A program made the position numbers and the translations under genes. A stretch of DNA of 64,000 bases, from NCBI GenBank assembly GCA_024809215.1, contig JANUBW010000008.1, positions 248,001 through 312,000 on the forward strand, in the 5' to 3' direction. A model generated the notes under the pieces. That model was not told the origin of the DNA. It saw nothing but the letters and a program-made list of their open reading frames with translations, and searched no databases. Source of the stretch: Niastella sp. OAS944 (GTDB taxonomy: Bacteria; Bacteroidota; Bacteroidia; Chitinophagales; Chitinophagaceae). Below are positions 51,709 to 60,629 of the stretch, in pieces (within the stretch, counting starts at the first letter, position 1; the number at the start of each line of letters is the position of its first letter).

Positions 51709-52971
51709 TTAAGCCTGTACCTCAGCCATATCAGGAATTGCAGATACTTTGTAAGCGCCTGCATCCAGTTTTTGCTTGGTCTCAGAAAAGGCAGTGAGGG
51801 TTGCCTGAATATCCTCGTCAGTATGAACAGCTGTAGGTATTAAACGGTAAATAATGTGTCCTTTTGGAATTACCGGGTAAACTACTATTGAGCAGAAGAT
51901 GCCGTAGTTCTCACGCAGGTCCATCACCATGGCTGTGGCTTCTTCAACGCCACCTTTCATATAAATTGGGGTAACTACTGAATCGGTTTTACCAATGTCG
52001 AAACCTCTTTCCTTAAGGCCTTTTTGCAATTTGGTAGCCACATCCCATAATTTAGCTTTTAATTCAGGACGGCTCATCAGCAGTTCAAGACGCTTCAGGT
52101 TACCAATAACCAATGGCATAGGTAAGCTTTTAGCGAAGATCTGGCTGCGGATGTTGTAACGAATATAATCGATGATGGCTTTGGGGCCTGCTATAAACGC
52201 GCCAATAGAAGCCATTGATTTAGCGAAAGTAGAGAAATACACATCAATCTCGTCCTGAACACCTTGTTCTTCGCCGGCGCCGGCACCTGTTTTACCTAAT
52301 GTGCCAAAACCATGTGCATCATCAACCAGCAAACGGAATTCGTATTTCTTTTTAAGCGCAGCTATTTCTTTCAGTTTACCCTGATCGCCAGCCATGCCAA
52401 ACACCCCTTCGGTAATAACCAAAATACCACCGGCTTTTTGTTTTTCGATCAGTGCAGTTGCTCTTTGTAACTGCTTTTCAAGGTCTTCGAGGTCGTTGTG
52501 TTTGAAAACATACCGGTGACCGGGATGTAAACGAACGCCATCTATAATACAAGCGTGACTTTCAGCATCATATACGATAATGTCGTGGCGGCTGCACAAC
52601 ACATCAATAAGGCTAACCATACCCTGGTAGCCAAAATTCAATAATATAGAATCTTCTTTTGATACAAAAGCAGCCAGCTTTTTTTCCAGCAACTCATGGT
52701 TATTTGAGTTTCCACTCATCATACGAGCGCCCATGGGCAATGCCAAACCGTATTGTGCGGCTCCGTCTGTGTCGGCTTTACGTACTTCAGGATGGTTGGC
52801 TAACCCTAGATAATTGTTCAAACTCCAAACGATCATGTCCTTTCCTCTGAACTTCATTCTGCTTCCTATTTCGCCTTCCAATTTAGGAAATGCAAAATAA
52901 CCATGCGCTCTTTCACGATGTTGACCAATTGGACCTTGATTCTTTAGTAATCTTTCAAAAATATCTGCCAT
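51709..52971 (-). CDS. Alpha-oxoamine synthase family PLP enzyme (KBL/BioF/SPT-like)
   Basis: PLP-dependent acyl-CoA:amino acid condensing enzyme; family members make aminoketobutyrate, 8-amino-7-oxononanoate or 3-ketosphinganine. From ATG 52971 (MADIFERLLKNQGPIGQHRE) it is 420 residues; the frame is open 46 codons further upstream, but that part is low in coding character and begins in a spacer. Family motifs: NNYLGLANHP (52-61), DAESHACIIDG (135-145), the PLP-binding DDAHGFG (217-223) and the Schiff-base Lys251 in STFAKSMAS. Which substrate it uses cannot be decided here; sphingolipid synthesis is plausible in this phylum. Confidence 0.85.
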   Translation of the reverse strand: MADIFERLLKNQGPIGQHRERAHGYFAFPKLEGEIGSRMKFRGKDMIVWSLNNYLGLANHPEVRKADTDGAAQYGLALPMGARMMSGNSNNHELLEKKLAAFVSKEDSILLNFGYQGMVSLIDVLCSRHDIIVYDAESHACIIDGVRLHPGHRYVFKHNDLEDLEKQLQRATALIEKQKAGGILVITEGVFGMAGDQGKLKEIAALKKKYEFRLLVDDAHGFGTLGKTGAGAGEEQGVQDEIDVYFSTFAKSMASIGAFIAGPKAIIDYIRYNIRSQIFAKSLPMPLVIGNLKRLELLMSRPELKAKLWDVATKLQKGLKERGFDIGKTDSVVTPIYMKGGVEEATAMVMDLRENYGIFCSIVVYPVIPKGHIIYRLIPTAVHTDEDIQATLTAFSETKQKLDAGAYKVSAIPDMAEVQA

Positions 52972-53259
52972 AATATGGATTTTATTAATAGGGTTATTAC
53001 TGTTTTGGGCGAATGGCGCAAAGGTAGCGTTTTTAACGGTTTCATAACCTTGCGTTGGATGGTTAAATGCCCGCCCCACTGAACAAAAGTGTTCGGGCGG
53101 GGTTGCCACGTTTAACGGAAAATGGCTGCTAATATTGAAACGGAGGCTCTAAATGTTTGCAAAAACCGGCACTTCAAACAAATTAACAATCAAACTATTA
53201 AGCAAACGTTTGTGTACGTTATTTTATGAAATTTTAATGTAGCGGGTTCGGTAGCCGGT

Positions 53260-53267
53260 TATCTTTG
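53260..53267 (+). promoter_or_regulatory. -7 promoter element upstream of the PafA-like gene
   Basis: TATCTTTG, 15 bp before the ATG at 53283, predicts a leader of about 8-10 nt. No convincing -33 TTTG was found at the expected distance. Confidence 0.45.
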
Positions 53268-53282
53268 CCAAAACTTTTTTTA

Positions 53283-54944
53283 ATGCGCCTTCTATTAGCA
53301 ACGATTTGTTTTCTGGTGTTTTGTTTTACAGCACCCGCTCAAACCAAAACCAAGGCCAGCACACCGCCTGCTCCCACAACCGTTAGCCGCCCCAAATTAG
53401 TGGTTGGTATTGTAATAGATCAAATGCGTTGGGATTACCTGTATCGCTTTTATGATCGTTATGCTGCCGATGGTGGATTTAAACGTTTCCTGAATCAGGG
53501 CTTTAGTTGCGAAAACACCCTCATTCCATACGTGCCCACCATCACTGCCTGTGGCCATACCTGTATTTATACAGGTAGCGTTCCTGCTATTCATGGCATT
53601 GTAGGTAATGGCTGGTACGATCCTATAAAACAAAAAAATGTTTACTGTACCGAAGATTCAACTGTAGCAACTGTTGGCGCCGCTGCCGGTGCCCCCGGTT
53701 CTATGAGCCCTTTTAATATGAAAGTAACCACCATTGGTGATGAACTGAACCTGGCTACCAACTTCAGAAGTAAAGTAATTGGTATTGCCGTTAAAGACAG
53801 AGGTGGTATTTTGCCTGCCGGTCACTCAGCCAATGCCGCATACTGGTACGATTCACGCAATGGTAACTGGATCACTTCTACCTACTACATGAAGGAATTG
53901 CCCAAATGGGTACAGGACTTCAACAATCAAAAGTTAGTTGACAAATATTATGGCCTGGGTTGGAATACTTTATATCCCATTAACACCTATGTGCAAAGTA
54001 CAGAAGACGATAAGCCTTATGAAGGTAAACCCCTGGGAGCCGAGCAAAAGGCTTTCCCTTATGATCTTAAAAAATTTGCCGGTACCAATTACGGTGCAAT
54101 TTGCAGTACACCATATGGTAATACCATGACGGTTGAAATGGCAAAGGCTGCCGTAACCAATGAGCAACTGGGGGCAGATAATATCACTGATATGCTCACC
54201 ATCAGTTTTTCTTCGCCCGATTATATCGGTCATGCATGGGGACCTAACTCTATTGAGCAGGAAGACGATTACCTGCGTCTCGATAAAGAGATCGGTGGAT
54301 TCTTCGCCTTCCTCGATGCCAAAGTTGGTAAAGGACAATGGATGGTATTCTTATCGGCCGACCATGCCGTAGCACATGTACCCGGCTTTAGTAAAGAGCA
54401 CAAATTGCCCGGTGGAATAGCGCCTGCCGGCCGCTGGCTGCAAGACCTGTCTAAGATCCTGGGCGAAAAGTATGGCAATGGCAAATTGATCACAGGAAAC
54501 TATAATCATCAATTGTACCTCAACCATCCGTTGATCGATTCACTGAAGCTCGATGAAGAAGCAGTTACAAAAACTATTGTACAGTACCTGCGCCGTCAAC
54601 CGGAGGTAGGACAGGTATTCCCTTTAAATGAATTGATGGAAGTACCCCTAACCGCCAAACAGCGCGATATGGTAGCCAATGGATATAATCAACAACTGAG
54701 TGGCGATATTGAAGTAATGCTGAAATCGGGTTATATGGAAGGTAGCGCTACAGGTACTACCCACAGCGCCTGGAACCCCTACGATTCGCATATCCCATTA
54801 TTGTTTTATGGCTGGAAGGTGCCTGTTGGTAAAACAAATCGTGAAACTTACATGACCGATATTGCCGCCACCCTGGCCGCCATGCTGCATGTTCAAATGC
54901 CTAGCGGTTGTGTAGGGAAGGTGATTGAAGAGGTTGCTAAATAG
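53283..54944 (+). CDS. PafA-like alkaline phosphatase (nucleotide pyrophosphatase/phosphodiesterase superfamily)
   Basis: Exported phosphomonoesterase of 553 residues from ATG 53283 (signal peptide MRLLLATICFLVFCFTAPAQ). A TTG 18 bp upstream is disfavoured. Metal-binding Asp46 in VGIVIDQMRWDY, the probable nucleophile Thr88 in PTITACGH, FSSPDYIGHAWGP and FLSADHAVAHVPG supply the remaining zinc ligands. This arrangement matches PafA of Flavobacteria, which scavenges phosphate from organic esters in the periplasm independently of phosphate supply. The lack of a Pho-type regulatory motif is consistent but not tested. Confidence 0.9.
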   Translation: MRLLLATICFLVFCFTAPAQTKTKASTPPAPTTVSRPKLVVGIVIDQMRWDYLYRFYDRYAADGGFKRFLNQGFSCENTLIPYVPTITACGHTCIYTGSVPAIHGIVGNGWYDPIKQKNVYCTEDSTVATVGAAAGAPGSMSPFNMKVTTIGDELNLATNFRSKVIGIAVKDRGGILPAGHSANAAYWYDSRNGNWITSTYYMKELPKWVQDFNNQKLVDKYYGLGWNTLYPINTYVQSTEDDKPYEGKPLGAEQKAFPYDLKKFAGTNYGAICSTPYGNTMTVEMAKAAVTNEQLGADNITDMLTISFSSPDYIGHAWGPNSIEQEDDYLRLDKEIGGFFAFLDAKVGKGQWMVFLSADHAVAHVPGFSKEHKLPGGIAPAGRWLQDLSKILGEKYGNGKLITGNYNHQLYLNHPLIDSLKLDEEAVTKTIVQYLRRQPEVGQVFPLNELMEVPLTAKQRDMVANGYNQQLSGDIEVMLKSGYMEGSATGTTHSAWNPYDSHIPLLFYGWKVPVGKTNRETYMTDIAATLAAMLHVQMPSGCVGKVIEEVAK

Positions 54945-54967
54945 TAGGTAATAAGTTTCAAGTATAT

Positions 54968-55003
54968 AGGGCGGGTCTCCTTCCAAAGGGGCTCGCCCTT
55001 TTT
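54968..55003 (+). terminator. Rho-independent terminator after the PafA-like gene
   Basis: AGGGCGGGTCTCCTT pairs with AAGGGGCTCGCCCT, followed by five T. Confidence 0.75.
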
Positions 55004-55120
55004 GTTACCTGTTGCCGGCTACCAGTTTCCGGGAATACAGGATTTGCAGAGTGCTGAACATACACAGCGTTTTGTAATGGCAGGCCCGGCAACCGGGACC
55101 CTGTAACTGGTAACTGCAAC
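55004..55120. repeat. Inverted heptamer repeat element, CCGGTTA/YTGYAAC mixed, with GGGAATACAG core
   Basis: Left arm GTTACCT, GTTGCCG, GCTACCA, GTTTCCG; core GGGAATACAG (55031-55040); right arm CCGGCAA, CCGGGAC, CCTGTAA, CTGGTAA, CTGCAAC. The loop shares GGAT, GCTGAA and ATAC words with the element at 12207. Confidence 0.7.
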
Positions 55121-55187
55121 TTTTTTACTAACGGCCGTTCTACATAAGCCCTTCCCCAATACATTTGTAAACCAAAAAATACCTAAC

Positions 55188-58049
55188 ATGATGTACTCTT
55201 TGCATGCTCATACCCGGTGGCTATTGCTGCTGATGGGCATATTTGTTTTACAGCATGCTGCTGCACAGTTAAATACCGAAGGCAAATTACCCGTCGATGC
55301 CAAAGTGAAGATCGGGAAATTGCCAAACGGGCTTACCTATTACATTCGCCAGAATAAAAAGCCAGAGCAAAAAGTGGAATTGCGGCTGGTGCTGAACGCA
55401 GGTTCTATTCAGGAAGATGACGACCAGCAGGGGCTGGCCCATATGGCCGAACATATGGCCTTCAACGGTACAACGCATTATAAAAAGAATGAGATCGTTA
55501 GCTTTTTACAGAACATTGGCGTTGGGTTTGGGAACGACCTGAATGCCTATACCAGTTTTGATGAAACGGTATATATTCTACCCATACCAACCGATAAACC
55601 TGGTAACCTGGAGAAAGGCTTTCAGATACTGGAAGACTGGGCACATAATGTAACCTATCTCGATGATGACATCAATGGCGAACGCGCCATCATTTTGGAA
55701 GAAAGCCGTATGGGCAAAGGCGCCAATGATCGCATCTTTAGAAAGATCTATCCCCACTTATTCGAGGGTTCAAAATATGCCAAACGGTTACCTATAGGCA
55801 TTGACAGTATTATTAAGAATTTTCCGATTGATAACATCCGTCGTTTTTATAAAGAATGGTACCGGCCTGATCTGATGGCTGTGATCGTTGTAGGCGATAT
55901 TGATCCGTTAAAGGCCGAAGCCATGGTAAAGAAACATTTTACCGGGCTTACCAACCCTGGAACCGGGCGTAAGAGAGAATATGCCGATGTGCCACCTTAC
56001 ACTTCTTCACAGGCTATGGTTGTTACCGATAAAGAAGCAACCAATTATCGCGTGGCAATAAATTACCCTGCCACTAAAAAAGAGGCTGCTGTAACGGTTG
56101 GCGATTACCGCAAAGACCTGATTGAGCAAATGTTTGTATCGATGCTGAATGAACGCCTGCAGGAGCTTTCGCAAAAAGAGAACCCACCATTTTTGTATGC
56201 AGGGGCCGATTTTGATTCATATGCCCGCGGCTATCAATCGTTTAATGCCATGGCAGCGGCTGGCACCGGCGATGTGCAGCGGGCCACAAATGTGCTGGCC
56301 GAAGAAATTGAACGGGTGAAACGGTTTGGGTTTACTGCTGCCGAGCTGGAACGTGCCAAAAAGAGCACCCTGGCGCAATATGAACGAACCTATAATAACC
56401 GCACTAAAACAGAGTCGGCCGATCTGGTAGAAGAATATATGAACCACTTTTTGGTAAACGAACCAATACCAGGTATAGAGAAGGAGTTTGAATACGTAAA
56501 GCTCATGCTGCCCGCTATAAAGCTCGATGAGGTGAATGCGGTCTCAAAACAGATACAGGGACAACAGAACCTGTTTGTGTACATGAGTGGGCCCGAACAA
56601 AAAGAAACTGATAAGCTGCCTGCTGAAAGCGAGTTACTGGCGATCATCGATGCAAAAGCAAAGGCCGATATTAAACCTTATGAAGAAAAGGCCGTTGCGT
56701 CAACGCTGCTTAGCAAAGAACCAACAGCGGGAAAAGTAGTTAAGATCACAAAGAATGTTTTACTGGGTACAACTGATTATGAATTAAGCAATGGGGTTAC
56801 TGTAACGTTGAAACCCACCGATTTTAAAAGCGACCAGATACTGATGGGCGCTACCCGCCCCGGTGGTAAAAACAATTATGCGTTGGCCGATAAGTTCAAC
56901 GCCGAGTACATGGTGCCGGCCACGGTATCTATGGGGGTTGGACAGTTTTCGCCTACCGATCTTGGTAAGGCGCTGGCTGGTAAAACGGTAAGTGTTGATC
57001 CTGTGTTTACAGCTATCTCTGAAGGCTTCAGGGGCAGCAGCAGTGTGAAAGACCTTAAAAGCCTGTTTCAGTTAACTTACCTGCAATGTACAGCGCCACG
57101 GGGCGACACTGCTTTGTTTAACGGGTTTGTACAAAAGAATATTTCGCAGTTTGCTAAAATAAGCGCCAATCCCCGGGCTTCGTTTGTTGATACGTTATAT
57201 AAGGTAATGTTTAACAACAACCCACTGGCGCCGGTAGCTGTGCCTAACAGCACTTATTTTGAAAAGATCAATTACAAACGGGTGTTGGAAATTCGCAACG
57301 AACGGTTCGGCGATGTTAGCGGCATGCACTTTGTGTTTGCCGGTAGTTTTAAAGAGGCAGAAATAAAACCGCTGATTGAAAAATACATTGCCAGTTTACC
57401 TGCTACCGGTAAAAAGTTCAGTTTTACCGATAATAAAGTGCGTCCTGTAGATGGTAAAAGAACGCTTAACGTAAATAAGGGGAAAGAGGAGCAAAGCCTT
57501 ATTTTGGCCTTTTATACCGGCGAAACGCCCTATAATGAAGATATAGAACTGAAAACGCATGCATTGAGTGAAGTGCTGAATATTCGTATCATTGAAGAGC
57601 TGCGCGAAAAGATACAGGGTATTTATGGTGGCGGCACGTATGCCGAATTGGAAAAGTACCCTTACAACAATTACAGCTTTGTAGTACAATTGCCTTGCGG
57701 TCCGCAAAAAGTTGATACCCTGTTAAAAGCAATAAAGAACGAGATGAGTGGTATGGTGGCAAAAGGGCCCGATACATCGTATATAAATAAAGTAAAGAAA
57801 CAATGGCTTGAACAACACAAGCTAAACATGAAAGAGAACGGCGTTTGGGTTGAGAAGTTATTGCAATACAAGCTACAGGGCGGCGATCCCGACCGGTTTG
57901 TTCATTATGAAAAGTATGTAAACAAACTAACGCCAAAGGATGTACAGGATGCTGCCAAACTGGTGCTCGATGGAAATGAGTTTTGGGCTATACAAATGCC
58001 AGAGAACAGTAAAAGCGGAACAGCTGAAGAGCCAAAGAAAGGTTTTTAG
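55188..58049 (+). CDS. M16 family zinc metallopeptidase (insulinase-like, two tandem halves)
   Basis: Exported peptidase of 953 residues with a signal segment at 11-26 (WLLLLMGIFVLQHAAAQ). The inverted zinc motif HxxEH is HMAEH at 85-89, with the third ligand glutamate in ERAIILEESRMGKG about 80 residues on. The N-terminal catalytic half (about 35-490) is followed by a second M16C half (about 520-940) lacking the motif. It probably degrades peptides in the periplasm or at the surface. A terminator follows 29 bp after the stop codon. Confidence 0.92.
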   Translation: MMYSLHAHTRWLLLLMGIFVLQHAAAQLNTEGKLPVDAKVKIGKLPNGLTYYIRQNKKPEQKVELRLVLNAGSIQEDDDQQGLAHMAEHMAFNGTTHYKKNEIVSFLQNIGVGFGNDLNAYTSFDETVYILPIPTDKPGNLEKGFQILEDWAHNVTYLDDDINGERAIILEESRMGKGANDRIFRKIYPHLFEGSKYAKRLPIGIDSIIKNFPIDNIRRFYKEWYRPDLMAVIVVGDIDPLKAEAMVKKHFTGLTNPGTGRKREYADVPPYTSSQAMVVTDKEATNYRVAINYPATKKEAAVTVGDYRKDLIEQMFVSMLNERLQELSQKENPPFLYAGADFDSYARGYQSFNAMAAAGTGDVQRATNVLAEEIERVKRFGFTAAELERAKKSTLAQYERTYNNRTKTESADLVEEYMNHFLVNEPIPGIEKEFEYVKLMLPAIKLDEVNAVSKQIQGQQNLFVYMSGPEQKETDKLPAESELLAIIDAKAKADIKPYEEKAVASTLLSKEPTAGKVVKITKNVLLGTTDYELSNGVTVTLKPTDFKSDQILMGATRPGGKNNYALADKFNAEYMVPATVSMGVGQFSPTDLGKALAGKTVSVDPVFTAISEGFRGSSSVKDLKSLFQLTYLQCTAPRGDTALFNGFVQKNISQFAKISANPRASFVDTLYKVMFNNNPLAPVAVPNSTYFEKINYKRVLEIRNERFGDVSGMHFVFAGSFKEAEIKPLIEKYIASLPATGKKFSFTDNKVRPVDGKRTLNVNKGKEEQSLILAFYTGETPYNEDIELKTHALSEVLNIRIIEELREKIQGIYGGGTYAELEKYPYNNYSFVVQLPCGPQKVDTLLKAIKNEMSGMVAKGPDTSYINKVKKQWLEQHKLNMKENGVWVEKLLQYKLQGGDPDRFVHYEKYVNKLTPKDVQDAAKLVLDGNEFWAIQMPENSKSGTAEEPKKGF

Positions 58050-58077
58050 CAGCTAAACGACTATAATACAATAAGCC

Positions 58078-58106
58078 AAAGCCCTCCGATGCATCGGGGG
58101 GCTTTG
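58078..58106 (+). terminator. Terminator after the M16 peptidase gene
   Basis: AAAGCCCTCCGAT pairs with ATCGGGGGGCTTT. The T tract is short. Confidence 0.7.
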
Positions 58107-58539
58107 CTATAAAGACTATTAATGTTAGATAACACATTCTGCCTGCTATATTTAGCGTTGAGCGTTCTGCGTTTTATGTGTATTTTATTGAAATGCAATG
58201 CCCTTGAGCGAGCCCGTAATAGTGCTTAAAAATGCACCTGGTGAATTCGCGCAAATGCTGATGCTGCAAGCAGTTCACGTGAATTTTTGCTCACACGTTT
58301 TATTATTATTTTCCCCTAAAAAAATTTGTTTATTATATCCTAAACACTAACTTGCAGGAACAAACGGATATAGCAGAACTCCTCCCTATTATTGTGATTG
58401 CACTCTGGATTTGAAAGCTTGGATATTATGCAAGCTAGGCCCTTCATGAATACTATTGTAAAGGAAAAATACATTGTTAGAACTGTACGACTTGCAAGCG
58501 TAATGCATTGCATGTGATATAAATAATTGAAAATTATTG

Positions 58540-58717
58540 TAAAGATATCCCGGAGGTGAGAGGTGTCTTTAGTACCGGCTTTAATTAGTAGCGGGTGAAG
58601 CTTTGTTCATACATAGCATCGTTAAGTTGCTCTGAAAAATCATCCGTTTAATGATTTCGCTGGTTTAGGGGTTGCTAGATCACGACAGTCGGCCGCATGG
58701 CTGGCTGTCTTTTTTTT
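58540..58717 (+). ncRNA. Candidate non-coding RNA ending in an intrinsic terminator
   Basis: A terminator with no gene in front of it closes a stretch with higher GC and several potential stems (for example CCGGAGGTG.../TACCGG and AATCATCCG.../CGGTTTAATGATT-like pairings near 58635-58665). Start is uncertain; ATTGTAAAG with a nearby AT-rich box upstream around 58525 may be the promoter. No Rfam family was recognised. Confidence 0.3.
58684..58717 (+). terminator. Orphan Rho-independent terminator
   Basis: GACAGTCGGCC pairs with GGCTGGCTGTC (mismatch in the middle), then nine T. The nearest upstream plus-strand gene ends 635 bp away and has its own terminator. Confidence 0.75.
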
Positions 58718-59019
58718 ACCCCCGGCCCCCTAAAGGGGTATGAAAGTGTATTAGTTACGTAGTTGAACAACCGAATAAAAATAGTGTTGCGTTTGTTCTG
58801 CAGGGTTATAATGTTCAACATAAAACAATTGCTAAGGGTAGATGCACTTTGGGCTTTGCGTTACGCCGCGCCCTTGTAACCTGAAACCTGAACTATTGCG
58901 ATGTAAACCATTTATTGCGAGCTCCGAAATGAAATAACTAAGAACTATAAACTGAAAACTAAGAACTTACAAAGGCATACATTTTGATTAAATACCATTG
59001 AACTCTTAAAACATATGGT

Positions 59020-59529
59020 ATGAAACGGTTTAAAGGTATTTGGTTAATAGCTTCATTTCTTCTTTTATCAATAGTTGGTGCCAGGGCGCAGGTGAATGTA
59101 AGCGTCAATATAGGATCACAACCTTTATGGGGACCTTCCGGTTACGATGTAGTGGAATATTATTATCTGCCCGATCTGCAGATGTATTATTATGTGCCAT
59201 CGCATCAGTTTGTTTACCTTAATGGCAATAACTGGGTCTTTGTAAGAAATTTGCCGGCGCGGTATCGGGGATACGATCTCTATTCCGGTTATAAGGTAGT
59301 GATCAATGAACCCAAACCCTACCTTCATTTTAATGAACATAAAGTAAAATACGCCACCTACAAAGGTGCCAAAGGAAAACAGGTTGTCATCCGCGACAGT
59401 AAAGACCCTAAATACTTTGTTGTGAAAGGGCATCCGGGAAATGCAAAGGGGCACTACAAAGCTGAGAAAGGTAATAAAGGTGGTAAAGGTAATAGTGGCA
59501 ATAAGGGGAAGGGAAATAAGAAGGGTTAG
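59020..59529 (+). CDS. Small secreted tyrosine-rich protein (paralog A)
   Basis: Exported protein of 169 residues. The signal peptide ends VGARAQ, then VNVSVNIGSQPLWGPSGYD. A conserved Tyr-rich core (EYYYLPDLQMYYYVPSHQFVY) and LPARYRGYDLYSGYKVV follow. The last 40 residues are Gly/Lys-rich and repetitive (GNKGGKGNSGNKGKGNKKG), unlike the Gly/His-rich end of paralog B at 59956, so only the core is conserved. Function unknown; it could coat the surface or bind metal or polyanions. Confidence 0.8.
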   Translation: MKRFKGIWLIASFLLLSIVGARAQVNVSVNIGSQPLWGPSGYDVVEYYYLPDLQMYYYVPSHQFVYLNGNNWVFVRNLPARYRGYDLYSGYKVVINEPKPYLHFNEHKVKYATYKGAKGKQVVIRDSKDPKYFVVKGHPGNAKGHYKAEKGNKGGKGNSGNKGKGNKKG

Positions 59530-59955
59530 TAAGTTATTCAGTTGTTCAGTTCGTGAGTCGGCAAACGTGAAACGTGAAACGGCAAACACCCAAATTCGAG
59601 ATTAGCGTTCGATCGGCGATTGGCAATAAATTTGGAGAGGCGCAGGATCAACTATTAACTTCAAAGCGCGGCAGCCTGTATTTCCTTTATCAACTCTATT
59701 ACCTCTATCAACCTTTCAACTATTATTCCGTCTGCCGCACAGAAGCCCTTGTCAACTCGTCAACTTGTTAACCCGTCAACTTCCTAACAAACTCTTAAAT
59801 CAATAACCCCCCACTCATTTTTATCTTGCTATTAACAGATAACCAGCTGAAACACAGTTCTTATGCAAAAGTTTGTTAATTGATCAGTTGTCCACATTTA
59901 CTATTAAACCGGGTATGTAATTTGGTTTCTCAACAGTAACTAAAATCGATGATTT
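59530..59955. other. Intergenic region holding several repeat blocks
   Basis: 426 bp between the two paralogs; the first 260 bp are almost wholly repeat (next entry). The remainder, 59789-59955, is AT-rich and presumably holds the promoter of paralog B. Confidence 0.5.
59531..59788. repeat. Chain of octamer/heptamer repeat blocks, five word classes
   Basis: In order: AGTTATTC, AGTTGTTC, AGTTCGTG; CGGCAAA, CGTGAAA, CGTGAAA, CGGCAAA; GCGTTC, GATCGGC, GATTGGC; then CTGTATTTCC (59676-59685), TATCAACT, CTATTACC, TATCAACC, TTTCAACT and finally GTCAACTC, GTCAACTT, GTTAACCC, GTCAACTT. The last three parts are an inverted copy of 3848-3930. Confidence 0.75.
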
Positions 59956-60465
59956 ATGAAACGGGTTCTACAGATTCTGCCAATTCTTGCCATCTTAACA
60001 ACAGCTTCAGCTTACTCCTCAAAAGCACAGGTAAGTGTTAGTGTAAATATCGGTGCACAACCCAACTGGGGACCGGCCGGTTATGCGTCAGTAGATTACT
60101 ATTACCTGCCTGATATTGAATGTTACTATTATGTGCCTCGCCAACAATTCGTTTACCTGAGTGGTCCGGAATGGGTGTTCTCAGCCTCGCTTCCAGCACG
60201 CTACCGTGGGTACGATCTGTATGGTGGTTATAAAGTGGTTTGCGAAGGCCCAAGGCCTTATATGCACTACAGAGAGCATCGGGTAACTTATGCCCGTTAC
60301 AGGGACTACAGAGGCCACCAAACCTGCATACGTGATTACAATGGCGGCGGCCATGGCGGATATTACGAGCGTGGCCCACGGGGTGGTGGTTATTACGGAC
60401 GGGGTGAAGGACATGGGCATCATGGGCATGGCCGTGGTCATGGACGTGGACATGATCGTTGGTAA
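59956..60465 (+). CDS. Small secreted tyrosine-rich protein (paralog B, Gly/His-rich tail)
   Basis: 169 residues, the same length as paralog A. Signal peptide ends YSSKAQ; mature start VSVSVNIGAQPNWGPAGYA; Tyr-rich DYYYLPDIECYYYVPRQQFVY; LPARYRGYDLYGGYKVV. The tail replaces the Lys/Gly repeats with Gly/His/Arg repeats (GGGYYGRGEGHGHHGHGRGH), suggesting metal binding. Conservation of the core with replaced tails points to a duplicated surface module. A terminator follows at 60551. Confidence 0.8.
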   Translation: MKRVLQILPILAILTTASAYSSKAQVSVSVNIGAQPNWGPAGYASVDYYYLPDIECYYYVPRQQFVYLSGPEWVFSASLPARYRGYDLYGGYKVVCEGPRPYMHYREHRVTYARYRDYRGHQTCIRDYNGGGHGGYYERGPRGGGYYGRGEGHGHHGHGRGHGRGHDRW

Positions 60466-60477
60466 TCTGAAATGAAG

Positions 60478-60625
60478 TAGGAGGTAAGAAGTAGGAAGTA
60501 AGAAGAGTAATATACCTCAGACTCATAACTAAATTCAACCTCATAAAATAATGCGAGCACACCATTTGTAGTGAGCTCGCATTTTTATTAGCTTCTTACT
60601 TCTTATTTCCTACTTCTTACTTCGT
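60478..60625. repeat. Inverted heptamer repeat element, GARGTAA class, enclosing a terminator
   Basis: Left arm TAGGAGG, TAAGAAG, TAGGAAG, TAAGAAG (60479-60506); right arm CTTCTTA, CTTCTTA, TTTCCTA, CTTCTTA, CTTCG (60591-60625). The terminator hairpin at 60551 lies in the loop. Related to 38816 and the prmC insert. Confidence 0.7.
60551..60587 (+). terminator. Terminator after paralog B
   Basis: ATGCGAGC pairs with GCTCGCAT, loop of about 16 nt, followed by five T. It lies between convergent genes and may serve both. Confidence 0.75.
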
Positions 60626-60629
60626 ATTC

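Larger units (their letters stand above)
58050..59019. other. 970-bp gene-free region with candidate non-coding transcript
   Basis: No ORF with coding character on either strand. It contains the terminator of the M16 gene, heptamer blocks (GCGTTGA, GCGTTCT, GCGTTTT at 58154-58174; TTGTAAC, CTGAAAC, CTGAAC at 58872-58893; AACTAAG, AACTATA, AACTGAA, AACTAAG at 58935-58970) and a strong orphan terminator at 58684. Confidence 0.6.

Noticed and set aside
52972-53109. N-terminal 46-residue extension of the alpha-oxoamine synthase
   Set aside because: It starts in low-coding spacer, and MADIFERLL at 52971 matches the expected beginning of the enzyme.
59531-59788. Possible coding ORFs in the repeat chain
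   Set aside because: Open frames here consist only of degenerate repeat units without a recognisable protein pattern.
60038-60565. Antisense ORF (175 codons, His-rich) opposite paralog B
   Set aside because: It mirrors the Gly/His-rich tail on the other strand and runs through a repeat element; no protein-like features.
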